In this document: in pieces, positions 1-8,773 of the stretch
Layout of the letters: every line of letters starts with the position of its first letter
Position numbering within the stretch: position 1 is the stretch's first letter
Source: Lachnospiraceae bacterium
Lineage (GTDB): Bacteria; Bacillota; Clostridia; Lachnospirales; Lachnospiraceae
Direction of reading: 5' to 3'
Length of the DNA: 64,000 nucleotides
Assembly (NCBI GenBank): GCA_022792885.1
Contig: JAAWBX010000036.1
Coordinates: 124,001-188,000, forward strand
Notes under the pieces: model-generated
Seen by the model: only the letters and a program-made list of their open reading frames with translations
The model's database searches: none
Told to the model about the DNA's origin: nothing
Translations under genes and position numbers: made by a program

Positions 1-361
1 GACGATACCAGTTCTCCATATTTAGGAGAGAATCCGCACCCGCGATAAAGAAAAGCTCGGTATCCGGCTTTTGTTCCTTCAAAAAAGCCAATGTATCCGC
101 GGTATAAGTGTTACCGCTCCGGGCAATATCCAGATCGGAAAAGAAAAATTTTTCCTCATTCCGAATCGCCCGTTTTATCATCTGAACACGATGGTGAGCG
201 GATGTCATTTCATTTCCCTTGTGATAAGAAACTCCCGAAGGCACAAACCAGACCTCGTCCAGCAAAAACTGTTCCAATGCCTGCTTTGCCAGTTTTTGAT
301 GCGCCCTGTGAATCGGATCAAAACTGCCGCCAAAAATGCCCATTCGTTTTTTGGTTTCCAT
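1..361 (-). CDS. nadD: Nicotinate-nucleotide adenylyltransferase, partial (C-terminus beyond window)
   Basis: The first 120 codons of NadD, which adenylylates nicotinate mononucleotide to deamido-NAD in NAD synthesis. The nucleotidyltransferase signature GGSFDPIHRAH follows the start closely, and the later FIAGADSLLNMENWY segment matches the conserved central block of the family. The start is placed at 361, with an AAGGAG box 13 bases upstream; an internal ATG six codons later (MGIFGG) is the alternative. It is the last visible gene of the rplU-prp-rpmA-obgE-yhbY-nadD run, a common Firmicutes order. The gene is cut by the window edge; nothing suggests it is broken. Confidence 0.93.
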   Translation of the reverse strand, partial: METKKRMGIFGGSFDPIHRAHQKLAKQALEQFLLDEVWFVPSGVSYHKGNEMTSAHHRVQMIKRAIRNEEKFFFSDLDIARSGNTYTADTLAFLKEQKPDTELFFIAGADSLLNMENWYR

Positions 362-387
362 AATAATTTTATGTCTCCTTGTTTCTG

Positions 388-678
388 TTAGCGAGGAAGC
401 ATGATCTTTTTCTTCTCTTTTGCCGGGCGATACAAAACAAATCGACGGCCAATTACCTGAACTACTTCGGAATGAGTTCGTTCCGCCAGGGTAGAGGCAA
501 TCGCAGGAATATCATCCATACAGTTTTTTAAAACCGCCAGCTTAATCAGTTCTCTGGCTTCCAACGCCTCGCTGACCGCTTCGGTAATCTCCGGTGTCAA
601 ACCGGATTTCCCGATCTGAAAGATCGGGTCCATCACCATGGCAAGACTTTTTAAATAAGCTCTCTGTTTGCTCGTCAT
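388..678 (-). CDS. yhbY: YhbY/CRM-domain RNA-binding protein
   Basis: A 96-residue stand-alone CRM domain, the fold of bacterial YhbY proteins that associate with pre-50S ribosomal particles. The loop motif IGKSGLT near residues 22-28 fits the conserved GxxG RNA-binding loop of the family, and length is normal. The start has a GGAGG box seven bases upstream. It lies between obgE and nadD, 15 bases after the obgE stop, so it is probably co-transcribed with the ribosome-assembly GTPase. A role in 50S maturation is known only for homologues and is inferred here. Confidence 0.92.
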   Translation of the reverse strand: MTSKQRAYLKSLAMVMDPIFQIGKSGLTPEITEAVSEALEARELIKLAVLKNCMDDIPAIASTLAERTHSEVVQVIGRRFVLYRPAKEKKKIMLPR

Positions 679-693
679 CCTCTGTCCTCCAGA

Positions 694-1980
694 TTATTTG
701 TAATAATCAAACTCCAATCCGTACATTTTTACGGTGTCGCCGTCCTCGATACCGGCTTCTTCCAGATCTTTTAGGATTCCGTTCGTTTTCAGAAATTTCT
801 GGAAAAATTCAAACCCTTTCTCCGAATCCAGATTCGTATAGCCCAGCATTTTCTCTATCCTCGGACCCTCCACCACGAAACGGCCTTCCTCATCGATTTC
901 TACGGTATAAGGCAGATTTTCTTTCTCCGCCGTAGCCATAGGATCGATCTCCGGCTCATACACCGTTGGCGCCGAATCCAGAGTTTTCAAAAGTTCGTTC
1001 ACGTGATACATCAACTCCTTCAGGCCCCGGCCGCTGACGGCGGAAATTCCGAATACCCGGATCCCTTCCGGTTCAAAAACCTCCCGAATCCGGAGAACCG
1101 GATCCGTACCGCCTTCACAGAGCGCATCAATCTTGTTAGCGGCAATTACCTGAGGACGTTTTCGCAGTTCCGGATCGTAAGCCTCAAGTTCCCGATTGAT
1201 AGCCCGGATATCCTCTATCGGATCCCTTCCTTCCACGGAAGCGGCATCTACCATATGAATCAGAACCTTTGTCCGCTCAATATGACGCAGAAAATCATGC
1301 CCTAAACCGACGCCCTCGGCAGCTCCCTCAATCAATCCGGGAATATCCGCGATCACGAAGCCCTGGCCTTCTCCCAGATCGACGACGCCGAGATTCGGAT
1401 TCAAGGTTGTAAAATGATAATCCGCGATCTTCGGTTTGGCATTGGTTACCCGGGATAAAAGCGTAGATTTTCCGACGTTCGGAAATCCGACCAGCCCCAC
1501 ATCCGCGATCACTTTCAGTTCCAGCAGCACGAACAGCTCCCGTCCCGGCTGCCCCGGTCTGGCATACTTGGGAGCTTGCATGGTGGACGTGGCGTAATGC
1601 ATATTCCCGCTTCCACCCCGGCCGCCTTTTAATATGACAACCCTCTGATTTTTTCCGGACATATCGGCAATGATCTTTCCGCTCTCCTCCTCGCGAACGA
1701 TGGTTCCTTCCGGAACTTTCAGGATCAGATCTTTGGCATCCGCTCCGTGGCAGCGCCGTTTGCCTCCTTCTTCCCCGGCTTTCGCCACATACTTTCGGAC
1801 ATGGCGAAAATCATTCAACGTATTTAAGCCTTTATCCACTTCAAAAATAATGTCGCCGCCCCGGCCGCCGTCCCCGCCGTCCGGACCGCCATTGGGTACA
1901 AACAGTTCCCGACGGAAACTTACATGGCCGTCTCCGCCTTTTCCGGATTTAATAAAAATTTTTGCACGGTCTGCAAACAT
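694..1980 (-). CDS. obgE: GTPase Obg (CgtA), 50S assembly and stress GTPase
   Basis: A 428-residue Obg GTPase. The glycine-rich Obg fold covers about residues 1-158, the G domain about 159-335 with G1 motif GFPNVGKST near 165, a DIPG G3 motif and an NKID G4 motif, and the C-terminal OCT domain about 350-428. OCT domains are typical of Gram-positive Obg. Family members bind the 50S subunit and influence growth and stress responses; in Bacillus Obg is also needed for sporulation. It is preceded by a terminator hairpin behind rpmA, so part of its expression may come from readthrough. The RBS is GAGGT seven bases before ATG. Confidence 0.97.
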   Translation of the reverse strand: MFADRAKIFIKSGKGGDGHVSFRRELFVPNGGPDGGDGGRGGDIIFEVDKGLNTLNDFRHVRKYVAKAGEEGGKRRCHGADAKDLILKVPEGTIVREEESGKIIADMSGKNQRVVILKGGRGGSGNMHYATSTMQAPKYARPGQPGRELFVLLELKVIADVGLVGFPNVGKSTLLSRVTNAKPKIADYHFTTLNPNLGVVDLGEGQGFVIADIPGLIEGAAEGVGLGHDFLRHIERTKVLIHMVDAASVEGRDPIEDIRAINRELEAYDPELRKRPQVIAANKIDALCEGGTDPVLRIREVFEPEGIRVFGISAVSGRGLKELMYHVNELLKTLDSAPTVYEPEIDPMATAEKENLPYTVEIDEEGRFVVEGPRIEKMLGYTNLDSEKGFEFFQKFLKTNGILKDLEEAGIEDGDTVKMYGLEFDYYK

Positions 1981-2012
1981 AAAAATTACCTCGTTTTAAT
2001 TTTTCAGGGGGT

Positions 2013-2041
2013 AAAAAAGCCGACGCGAGAACGCGCCGGCT
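2013..2041 (-). terminator. Intrinsic terminator between rpmA and obgE
   Basis: On the minus strand, a nine-base-pair GC-rich stem (GCCGGCGCG with CGCGTCGGC, TTCT loop) is followed by six U residues. It lies just after the rpmA stop and before obgE, so it would separate the ribosomal protein unit from the GTPase genes or act as a partial terminator. Confidence 0.8.
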
Positions 2042-2052
2042 TAATCCTGAAC

Positions 2053-2343
2053 TTATTCACCGATTACTTCCGGATATACAGAAGCCTGCTTTCTGTCTCT
2101 GCCTTTTCTCTCGAAACGCAGTCTTCCGTCTACCAGTGCGTACAGGGTATCATCCCCGCCGATTCCTACATTAACGCCGGGATGAATCTTTGTTCCGCGC
2201 TGCCGGTACAGAATATTGCCGGCTTTCACCATCTGGCCGTCCGCCCTCTTAGCGCCCAGTCTCTTGGACTCGGAATCTCTGCCGTTCTTTGTGGAGCCAA
2301 CACCCTTTTTATGTGCAAATAACTGAAGGTTCATCTGAAACAT
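2053..2343 (-). CDS. rpmA: 50S ribosomal protein L27 with cleavable N-terminal extension
   Basis: Ribosomal protein L27, 96 residues, located near the peptidyl-transferase centre of the 50S subunit. The mature protein would begin at AHKKGVG; before it lies the nine-residue extension MFQMNLQLF. This is the Firmicutes form, in which the extension is removed after F9 by the protease Prp so that the N-terminus can reach the catalytic centre. The prp gene is immediately upstream, four bases away. L27 sequence is otherwise standard and the start is supported by the conserved extension. Confidence 0.97.
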   Translation of the reverse strand: MFQMNLQLFAHKKGVGSTKNGRDSESKRLGAKRADGQMVKAGNILYRQRGTKIHPGVNVGIGGDDTLYALVDGRLRFERKGRDRKQASVYPEVIGE

Positions 2344-2347
2344 GGTC

Positions 2348-2671
2348 TTACACCTCCTTGAACCGAAATTTCATATAGTCACTGCCGTATTTTTCCTGAA
2401 TGCCCGTCAGGCCCAGGACGAACGAATCCATCAGCAGTTCCGCCTGTTCGCTGCATCCGCCCGTGAAACGGAATTTCAAAAGACCGTCCTCTGTCACACC
2501 GTAAGTACCGTCATCAGTCAACGCCTCAATGGAATTCATGGTGTTAAGAGCCAAACAGGATACGGCGGCGCATATAATGTCCTTTCCGTATTCTTCATAA
2601 TCCGCATGTCCGGTAATCTGAAATCCTTTGTATTCCCCGTCGGAGTCCGTTACGATCGTTACTTTAATCAT
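2348..2671 (-). CDS. prp: Ribosomal-processing cysteine protease Prp
   Basis: A 107-residue protein of the Prp (YsxB) family, the cysteine protease that trims the N-terminal extension of L27. The predicted catalytic residues are visible at the positions described for the Staphylococcus enzyme, H22 in GHADY and C34 in DIICAA. The gene is sandwiched between rplU (4 bases) and rpmA (4 bases), the usual arrangement. The substrate motif is present on the adjacent L27. In older annotation it appears as a ribosomal-associated protein of unknown function. Confidence 0.95.
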   Translation of the reverse strand: MIKVTIVTDSDGEYKGFQITGHADYEEYGKDIICAAVSCLALNTMNSIEALTDDGTYGVTEDGLLKFRFTGGCSEQAELLMDSFVLGLTGIQEKYGSDYMKFRFKEV

Positions 2672-2675
2672 AATC

Positions 2676-2990
2676 TTACGCCTGGATCTTTTCGATCTTT
2701 ACTTCCGTGTACTGCTGTCTGTGTCCGTTCTTTTTGTGATATCCGGACTTTCTCTTGTACTTGTAAACGATAACCTTTTTGGCCTTCCCATCGCCTACAA
2801 CCGTAGCTTCCACCGATGCGCCCGCCACAGTCGGCTGGCCGATCGTCAGGACGCCTTTCTCGTCGCTTACGGCGAGAACCTGGTCAAATGTAAAAGCAGA
2901 ACCTGCCTCCGCTCCCAACTTTTCAACGCGAACGATATCGCCCTCCGCTACCTTATACTGCTTACCGCCGGTTGCGATGATTGCGTACAT
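2676..2990 (-). CDS. rplU: 50S ribosomal protein L21
   Basis: Ribosomal protein L21, 104 residues, a 23S rRNA-binding protein of the large subunit. The start [14 protein letters not shown] and the C-terminal [14 protein letters not shown] are characteristic. It is the first gene of the rplU-prp-rpmA unit. It has its own promoter and a structured leader upstream, so autoregulation through the L21 leader is likely. The RBS AGGAGGT is close to optimal. Confidence 0.98.
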   Translation of the reverse strand: MYAIIATGGKQYKVAEGDIVRVEKLGAEAGSAFTFDQVLAVSDEKGVLTIGQPTVAGASVEATVVGDGKAKKVIVYKYKRKSGYHKKNGHRQQYTEVKIEKIQA

Positions 2991-3073
2991 TCTGGCACCT
3001 CCTATTTATCATTACTCGCCAGCTTCGGCGTCGGAACACTTCCGATCTTTAAAGGCCCCACTGTGCGGCACAC
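2991..3073 (-). ncRNA. Putative L21 leader RNA (rplU 5' UTR)
   Basis: The roughly 85-base untranslated leader of rplU holds short GC-rich hairpins, including CGGAA-GTG-TTCCG, and the CCGCA..GTGGGG block that resembles the Firmicutes L21 leader family. Such leaders are thought to bind L21 for autoregulation. The assignment is by eye and by position; a covariance-model search was not possible. Confidence 0.6.
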
Positions 3074-3079
3074 TCAATA

Positions 3080-3108
3080 AGTCTACCATTGTCATCCCGA
3101 AAAGTCAA
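3080..3108 (-). promoter_or_regulatory. SigA-type promoter of the rplU operon
   Basis: On the minus strand TTGACT (-35, 3103-3108) and TAGACT (-10, 3080-3085) are separated by 17 bases. The -35 box overlaps the stop codon of rng, so the ribosomal protein unit can be started independently of the upstream genes. Confidence 0.75.
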
Positions 3109-4355
3109 GCTTTTTTTCCGTTACCGAAGCCGCCCGGACATTCGTCTCGCAGAGTATCCGCCCGTCCTTTTGCCGACTCCGCATCCCGTATCTGTTCATG
3201 AAGAGGCCGCCGGATTTTCTTGCGTGTAATCTCCACCAGTTCCAGACCGGTCCGATCCACAACCGTTGTTTTGACCGGATCTTTCCGGCAGGCCTGCTCC
3301 AGCTCCCCGTAGACCAGATCCCGGTTCTCCCGGCTCTTCAGGTTAATAAAATCAATGACAATGATTCCGGACAGATTCCTGAGCCGGATCTGCCTGGCGG
3401 CCTCCTTCGCCGCTTCCCGGTTGATCTTAAGGAACGTCTCCTCCGGTTTTTTCTTCACGTCGTTCCGGCCGCTGTTGACGTCGATCACCGTGAGGGCCTC
3501 CGTCGGTTCGATCACCAGATGTCCGCCGCTTTTTAACCAGACCGTTTTCCCGAGCGCCTTTTCCAGCTCCGTTTCCAGCGAAAAAAGTTTTGACATGGGA
3601 TAATCGTCTTCATAATACACCAGTTTCCGGGCTTTTTGAGGGCTTAAAGAAGAAAGCACTTCCGATAGATGCCCGAACAATTCCTTATCGTCTACCAGAA
3701 TTTTTTCCAATCCGTCCTCTCTTATACCGAGAATTTCGGACACATAAGCTTCCGGCGTCCGATAAAGGCAGGAAAAACAGGTTCGCGTCACGGCCTTTTT
3801 CTTCACTTCCCGGTATTGTTCGATCAGAGAAACCGTTTCCTGACGAACTTTCACGAAATCCGCCGTGTACGCGTTCGTTCGAAGTATCAGGCCAAACTCT
3901 TCCGAAAGAAGATCGGAAAAGACGTTTTTCGCTTCCTCTCTCCAGGTCTGATCCGGAATTTGGGCGGAAATACCGATGCCCGTTTTCTGCACGGTTAAAA
4001 CCGCGTACTCTCCGGCGAAACTCCAGGCTGACGTAACCCCGGGCGCTTTCGTTTTCATCGCCTCTTTGCACACCTGAACCACGATTTCATCGCCTTCCCG
4101 GATTTTCTCCACGAAGCTTCCGTCGCTTCTGTAAAACAATCCCGGTTCCGTAAAAGAGAGGTAACACAAACATCCGTTTCCGATATCCACGAAAGCGCTT
4201 TGTATATTCTTCAGGATTTTTTTAACCTGACCGACGTAAATATTCCCGAGCCGATTCGAGCTTTCTTCATAAAGCTGGAACGAGACCGGCCGGTCTTCCT
4301 CCCATAATCCGGTCAGGATTCGGCCGGATCTCCTGGTAATCAGTAATTTTCTCAT
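3105..4355 (-). CDS. rng: Ribonuclease G/E family endoribonuclease
   Basis: A 416-residue RNase G-type enzyme, cutting single-stranded AU-rich RNA. The N-terminal S1-like domain (NIYVGQVKKI, about residues 37-100) is followed by the catalytic region with VIDVNSGR and VIDFINL, which hold the metal-binding aspartates of the RNase E/G family. Length fits RNase G; the long scaffold tail of RNase E is absent. It follows the TIGR03936-type gene by 3 bases, in the arrangement radical SAM pair-rng-rplU seen in many clostridia. The ribosome binding site is weak, suggesting translational coupling to the upstream gene. Confidence 0.93.
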   Translation of the reverse strand: MRKLLITRRSGRILTGLWEEDRPVSFQLYEESSNRLGNIYVGQVKKILKNIQSAFVDIGNGCLCYLSFTEPGLFYRSDGSFVEKIREGDEIVVQVCKEAMKTKAPGVTSAWSFAGEYAVLTVQKTGIGISAQIPDQTWREEAKNVFSDLLSEEFGLILRTNAYTADFVKVRQETVSLIEQYREVKKKAVTRTCFSCLYRTPEAYVSEILGIREDGLEKILVDDKELFGHLSEVLSSLSPQKARKLVYYEDDYPMSKLFSLETELEKALGKTVWLKSGGHLVIEPTEALTVIDVNSGRNDVKKKPEETFLKINREAAKEAARQIRLRNLSGIIVIDFINLKSRENRDLVYGELEQACRKDPVKTTVVDRTGLELVEITRKKIRRPLHEQIRDAESAKGRADTLRDECPGGFGNGKKA

Positions 4356-4358
4356 GCT

Positions 4359-5057
4359 CTAAAAGATTTCCCCCAGATCTTCCAACGAAATCAACGAACC
4401 ATCCTCTTTTTTGGCGTAAAGCTCCATCCGATGTACGATAAGAGCAAACGGAGGAAGAGAGATGCCGGCCTTTTCACAATACGCTTCCACGATCCGTTCC
4501 GGTTTAAGATGATCGACACTGCCCGCCGATACCCGGCAAAAAATCCGAGAATCACGAACGTCCAACGAATAAATAAGCGGACGGATATTTACTTCTTTCT
4601 CGGATTTCTTCGTTTTTTTTACGATTCGGATCTCCTCCTGCCCGGCAAATTGAAGCAGGCCAGCGAAAAAGAGGTTCGGATTCTCCGGCCCGCAGCCCTC
4701 CTGAAAAGAAAGCCGATAATCGGCGGCGGCCATGGCGGCCATGGCATTTTGACGGCCTTTCGGCAGGCATCGGCAGCTCAGAACCTCAATTCCCTCCACC
4801 ATTACCTCGTTCAGACGCCTTTTCATCTCCTCACCGGAAATGGACATCTCCACATCGATATCCATATATTCACATTCGCTGGTATCGCCGAGCCCCAAGG
4901 GCGCGGCAAAACTCATCACCTGGTGCGGGCTGTAACCCTCCGTATAGCGGACGGCGATCCCGGCCCGGCGAACGGCCTTTTGGAAATAACGCATCACGTC
5001 CAGATGACCGATAAACCGCACCGCACCGATTTTGGAAAACTTAACTCGGATCTTCAA
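4359..5057 (-). CDS. TIGR03936/DUF2344 radical SAM-associated protein
   Basis: A 232-residue protein of the DUF2344 (TIGR03936) type, found beside or fused to TIGR03960-type radical SAM proteins; function unknown. The conserved opening is KIRVKFSKIGAVRFIGHLDVM. I place the start at a TTG at 5057, eight bases after a strong GGGGGAGG box; the longer open frame to 5153 would overlap the upstream gene by more than 100 bases and lacks similarity. With this start the overlap with the radical SAM gene is 17 bases, so the two are probably translationally coupled. Lysine- and glutamate-rich stretches near residues 145-160 are a family-typical linker. Confidence 0.85.
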   Translation of the reverse strand: MKIRVKFSKIGAVRFIGHLDVMRYFQKAVRRAGIAVRYTEGYSPHQVMSFAAPLGLGDTSECEYMDIDVEMSISGEEMKRRLNEVMVEGIEVLSCRCLPKGRQNAMAAMAAADYRLSFQEGCGPENPNLFFAGLLQFAGQEEIRIVKKTKKSEKEVNIRPLIYSLDVRDSRIFCRVSAGSVDHLKPERIVEAYCEKAGISLPPFALIVHRMELYAKKEDGSLISLEDLGEIF

Positions 5058-6939
5058 AACAGACACCTCCCCCGAAACTTTTCGCACCGCATCCGGAACA
5101 GGATACCCGACAGTTCGGCGTAAGCTCTCCTGCCATGGCGCGCCGCCACTCACGCTTGAAAAACTCCTTGGTTACGCCCGTATCAATAAAATCCCAGGGG
5201 AACGCCTCGTCCAGATCCCGTTCCCTTATCGTATAAAAATCCGGATCGATCCCGCACTCCCGAAAAGCGGACTGCCATTTTTCATCGTCATAATACTCGC
5301 CCCAGGCGTCGAAAAGACAGCCTTTCCGGTACGCGGCCCGGATAACCCGGGAGATTCTCCGATCCCCCCTGGCAAAAACCCCCTCCAATACGGATACGTC
5401 CGCTTCGTGGTACTGATATTGCAGACTCTTGAAGTTCAGCTGTTCCCGAAAAGCATCCTTTACCAGATGAGCCCGTCTTATATACTCTTCCTTCGGATAC
5501 ATAACGGCCCACTGAAGACCCGTAAAGGGCTTGGGAATAAAGAAAGAAGAGCTGGCCGTCACCGTACAGCGCCCGCGGCGCTCCTCCTTCGGCACGGTAT
5601 CATAATATACCCTCGCCACCTCGTTGGCCAAACGCGGGATCCCCCGCATATCCTCTTCCGTCTCCCCCGGCAGTCCCAGCATAAAGTAAAGCTTCACCTT
5701 ATTCCAGCCGCCCTGAAAAGCGCGCGCCGCCCCGGTGAGGATATCTTCCTCGGTCAGACCTTTATTGATCACGTTCCGCATACGCTGGGTTCCGGCTTCG
5801 GGTGCGAAGGTCAGGCTGCTCTTCTTAATGTCCTGCACCTTGCTCATGACGCTTAAAGAAAACGCGTCGATCCGCAGGGAAGGCAGAGAAATATTAACGC
5901 CCTTCCCCTGATATTCCTCGATCAGATGATTCACCAGTTCCGGCAATTGCGTATAATCGCTGGAACTTAACGAGCTTAACGTGATCTCCTCGTATCCGGT
6001 ATTTTCCAGGATCCGTCTGGCCTTTTCCTTCAGGAAATCCAGGCTGCGTTCCCTTACCGGGCGGTAAACCGCACCGGCCTGGCAAAAACGGCATCCCCGG
6101 ATACATCCCCGCATAATCTCCAGAGTCGCACGATCCTGGATAATCTTGATAAACGGGACGATCGGTTTTTCCGGATAGGAAACTTCATTCAGATCCGTCA
6201 CAATTTCTTTGCGAATCCGAGCCGGCATCCCCGATTCCATCGGGCGCATCTCCCGGAAAGTACCGTCCTCATGATAGGAAACCTCATAAAACATCGGAGC
6301 ATAGATACCGGGAAGACACCCTGCCGCCCGAAGAAAATCCCGGCGGCTCCAGCCTTCGCTTCTGGCTTTTCGGTAGAGCGTTAAAAGTTCGGGGTATCTC
6401 GTCTCCCCCTCTCCGATATAAAACAGGTCGAAAAATTCGGCCAGAGGTTCCGGATTATAGGTACAGGGCCCGCCGCCGATAACAACCGGGTCCTCCCAGC
6501 TCCGTTCCGAAGCCGATAAAGGAATCCCGCTTAAATCCAGAATCTGCAAAATATTGGTATAACACATCTCGTACTGAATCGTAATTCCCAGAAAATCAAA
6601 ATCTTTTACCGGATCCTGCGATTCCAACGCGAAAAGCGGAATTTTTTGTTCCCGCAGAATCCGATCCAGATCCGGCCACGGAGAATAAACCCGTTCACAG
6701 GCCACCCCTTTCATTCGGTTGAAGAAATCGTACAGGATCTGAATCCCCAGATGTGACATCCCCACCTCATACACGTCGGGAAAGCACATGGCAAAGCGGA
6801 CGTCTACCTGAGAAAGATCTTTCATAACGGCGTTTACCTCACCGCCGATATAACGGGCCGGTTTCTCCACACGCATCAGAATGTTGTCGTTTAACGCCAG
6901 TTTTCTTACCTTTCTGGCGGTACTATCTTGTGATTCCAT
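5041..6939 (-). CDS. TIGR03960-type B12-binding radical SAM protein
   Basis: A 632-residue radical SAM protein. The N-terminal half (about residues 40-190) resembles a cobalamin-binding-like domain, including FAMCFPDVYEVGMSHLG and VVIGGGPCTYNPEP. The radical SAM cluster motif CIRGCRFC (CxxxCxxC) sits near residue 280, followed by the expected TIM-barrel segments, and the C-terminus ends in a cysteine cluster SCSGCGAKSFGGGVC. The substrate is unknown; conserved linkage to the DUF2344 protein and rng hints at RNA modification, but that is inference. Start has GGGAGGAG seven bases upstream. Confidence 0.9.
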   Translation of the reverse strand: MESQDSTARKVRKLALNDNILMRVEKPARYIGGEVNAVMKDLSQVDVRFAMCFPDVYEVGMSHLGIQILYDFFNRMKGVACERVYSPWPDLDRILREQKIPLFALESQDPVKDFDFLGITIQYEMCYTNILQILDLSGIPLSASERSWEDPVVIGGGPCTYNPEPLAEFFDLFYIGEGETRYPELLTLYRKARSEGWSRRDFLRAAGCLPGIYAPMFYEVSYHEDGTFREMRPMESGMPARIRKEIVTDLNEVSYPEKPIVPFIKIIQDRATLEIMRGCIRGCRFCQAGAVYRPVRERSLDFLKEKARRILENTGYEEITLSSLSSSDYTQLPELVNHLIEEYQGKGVNISLPSLRIDAFSLSVMSKVQDIKKSSLTFAPEAGTQRMRNVINKGLTEEDILTGAARAFQGGWNKVKLYFMLGLPGETEEDMRGIPRLANEVARVYYDTVPKEERRGRCTVTASSSFFIPKPFTGLQWAVMYPKEEYIRRAHLVKDAFREQLNFKSLQYQYHEADVSVLEGVFARGDRRISRVIRAAYRKGCLFDAWGEYYDDEKWQSAFRECGIDPDFYTIRERDLDEAFPWDFIDTGVTKEFFKREWRRAMAGELTPNCRVSCSGCGAKSFGGGVCFEDPS

Positions 6940-7000
6940 GGCAATTCTCCTCCCGGACCTCTTTTATCCTTTTTTATACCGGCTGATCCGTCATGACATT

Positions 7001-8182
7001 TTACTCCCGGTTAGCCAGCTCCTTCGTGATATCCGTCCAGGTCACGCCTCGTTCTACCATCAGAACCATGGCGTGATAGAGAAAATCCGACATCTCGTAC
7101 TTGATCTCCTCCGGATCCGGATTTTTGGCGGCTATCACAAGTTCCGTAGCCTCTTCACCGACCTTCTTCAGGATTTTATCGATTCCTTTCTCAAACAGAT
7201 AATTGGTGTAAGATCCCTTTTTCGGATGCGCCTTCCGGTCTTCAATCACTCCGTATACATGCTCCAATACCGACAAAGGATTCGCCTCCGAATACTCCTT
7301 TCTCGCCAGCGGCTGAAAAAAGCAGGAGTAAGAACCGGTATGGCAGGCGGCCCCGACCTGTCTGACTTTGGCCAGAATCGTATCGTTGTCGCAGTCTAAG
7401 TCCAGACTCTTCACATACTGAAAATGCCCGGAAGTTTCCCCTTTCTTCCAGAGGCATTTCCGGCTTCGGCTATAATACGTCATGCGGCCGCTTTCGCAGG
7501 TTTCAAGGAAAGCTTCCTCATTCATATAAGCCAGCATCAGAACCTGCGCGGTCTTGTAATCCTGAACGATCGCCGGGATCAGGCCCGCCTCGTTCAGACG
7601 GAAATCTTTCCAGGAAACCGCGCTTTCAAACCGGTTGACCGGGATCTCTTTTTCCAGGCACGCTTTCTTTAAGCCGTCAATGTCCCACCGGTCCTTCGTG
7701 TCGGAACACATAAGCAGCACGCCGGAACATGCTTCCTTTTCCAATTCAGCCAGCGCCGTTTCCTCGCGATCTACCGTATACAGGCCGGGCGAAGCCGGCG
7801 TTTCTTTTAAGATTCCCGGTATGTTCTGCCAGAGCCGGCACTTCTTTCGCCCGAATCGTTCGCAGCTTTCCACATAATATGCCATATCCGACGGGTTCTC
7901 TTCATCAAAAACCACGGCGGCGGCCCCGGCATACAAAAATTTTTTCACATCTTCCAACCGGTAGATCGGAGCCTTTATCATCAGCGGCAGATCCACGATC
8001 CGGGCCGCTGCTTTTACGCTTTCAAAATAACCGTTCGGATTCTCCGAGCCGACGGCAGGAAGAACAAGCATCATCTCATCGGCCCCGTGATTTTCCTGTT
8101 TTTCGCAAAAATCCGCCACGATTTCCGCTTCCGGTACGGAAGACGGGCGGAAACAGGGGACTATTTTTTTATACGCAGACAT
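7001..8182 (-). CDS. hisIE: Bifunctional HisIE (PRA-CH/PRA-PH) with N-terminal HisF-like domain
   Basis: A 393-residue fusion for steps 2 and 3 of histidine synthesis. Residues about 195-290 form the phosphoribosyl-AMP cyclohydrolase, with [17 protein letters not shown] and a C-terminal [12 protein letters not shown] zinc/substrate block. Residues about 305-393 form the phosphoribosyl-ATP pyrophosphatase, with [16 protein letters not shown]. The first ~185 residues are an additional domain: its opening [11 protein letters not shown] resembles the HisF start (IIPCLDV) but lacks the catalytic aspartate, and the rest looks like a degenerate TIM barrel. It is the last gene of the operon and abuts hisB with no gap. 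Confidence 0.92.
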   Translation of the reverse strand: MSAYKKIVPCFRPSSVPEAEIVADFCEKQENHGADEMMLVLPAVGSENPNGYFESVKAAARIVDLPLMIKAPIYRLEDVKKFLYAGAAAVVFDEENPSDMAYYVESCERFGRKKCRLWQNIPGILKETPASPGLYTVDREETALAELEKEACSGVLLMCSDTKDRWDIDGLKKACLEKEIPVNRFESAVSWKDFRLNEAGLIPAIVQDYKTAQVLMLAYMNEEAFLETCESGRMTYYSRSRKCLWKKGETSGHFQYVKSLDLDCDNDTILAKVRQVGAACHTGSYSCFFQPLARKEYSEANPLSVLEHVYGVIEDRKAHPKKGSYTNYLFEKGIDKILKKVGEEATELVIAAKNPDPEEIKYEMSDFLYHAMVLMVERGVTWTDITKELANRE

Positions 8183-8773
8183 TTATAAACTTCCTTTCGT
8201 GGATAAGAGTCCCGGAATACGGCCGTCAATCATCGTCGCCTGATCCAATGCCTTGGCGAATGCCTTAAACATGGCCTCAATGATATGGTGCGCGTTTACT
8301 CCGTCCAGAGTCTTGATGTGAAGATTCATCATCGAGGAATAGCAGACCGCATAGAAGAAGTCGCTGACCATCTCCGTGGGGAACTGTCCCACTGCTTCCG
8401 TCTGGAACTTTGTATCAAAGACAAAATACGGCCGTCCCGACAAATCCAGAGCGCAGAGCACCAGGCTTTCATCGTGAGGAAGCAGGCAGGAACCGTAACG
8501 CCGGATCCCTCTCTTATCCCCGACGGCCCGGCCGACCGCCTGTCCCAGCACGATACCCGTATCCTCGATGGTATGGTGCGCGTCCACGTGAAGATCCCCT
8601 TTTACCCGCACGGTAAGATCAAATAATCCGTGTCTGGCAAAGCTGATCAGCATGTGATCCAAAAAGCCCACGCCGGTATTTACGTCGCCCGCTCCGTTTC
8701 CGTCCAGGTCGATTTTTACATAAATATCCGTTTCTTTCGTCGTACGCGTAATCTCTCCGATTCTTCCCGTCAT
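8183..8773 (-). CDS. hisB: Imidazoleglycerol-phosphate dehydratase
   Basis: A 196-residue monofunctional HisB, dehydrating imidazole-glycerol phosphate to imidazole-acetol phosphate. The paired metal-binding histidine motifs DVDAHHTIED-like (HVDAHHTIED, near residue 65) and GVNAHHIIE (near 163) are both present, as is GFLDHML at about residue 37. There is no fused phosphatase domain. The start overlaps the hisD stop by four bases (ATGA) and the stop abuts hisIE, indicating tight translational coupling. Confidence 0.97.
   Translation of the reverse strand: MTGRIGEITRTTKETDIYVKIDLDGNGAGDVNTGVGFLDHMLISFARHGLFDLTVRVKGDLHVDAHHTIEDTGIVLGQAVGRAVGDKRGIRRYGSCLLPHDESLVLCALDLSGRPYFVFDTKFQTEAVGQFPTEMVSDFFYAVCYSSMMNLHIKTLDGVNAHHIIEAMFKAFAKALDQATMIDGRIPGLLSTKGSL

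Noticed and set aside
5058-5153. Longer N-terminus for the DUF2344 gene
   Set aside because: The extra 32 codons overlap the radical SAM gene, lack similarity, and a strong SD sits before the TTG at 5057.
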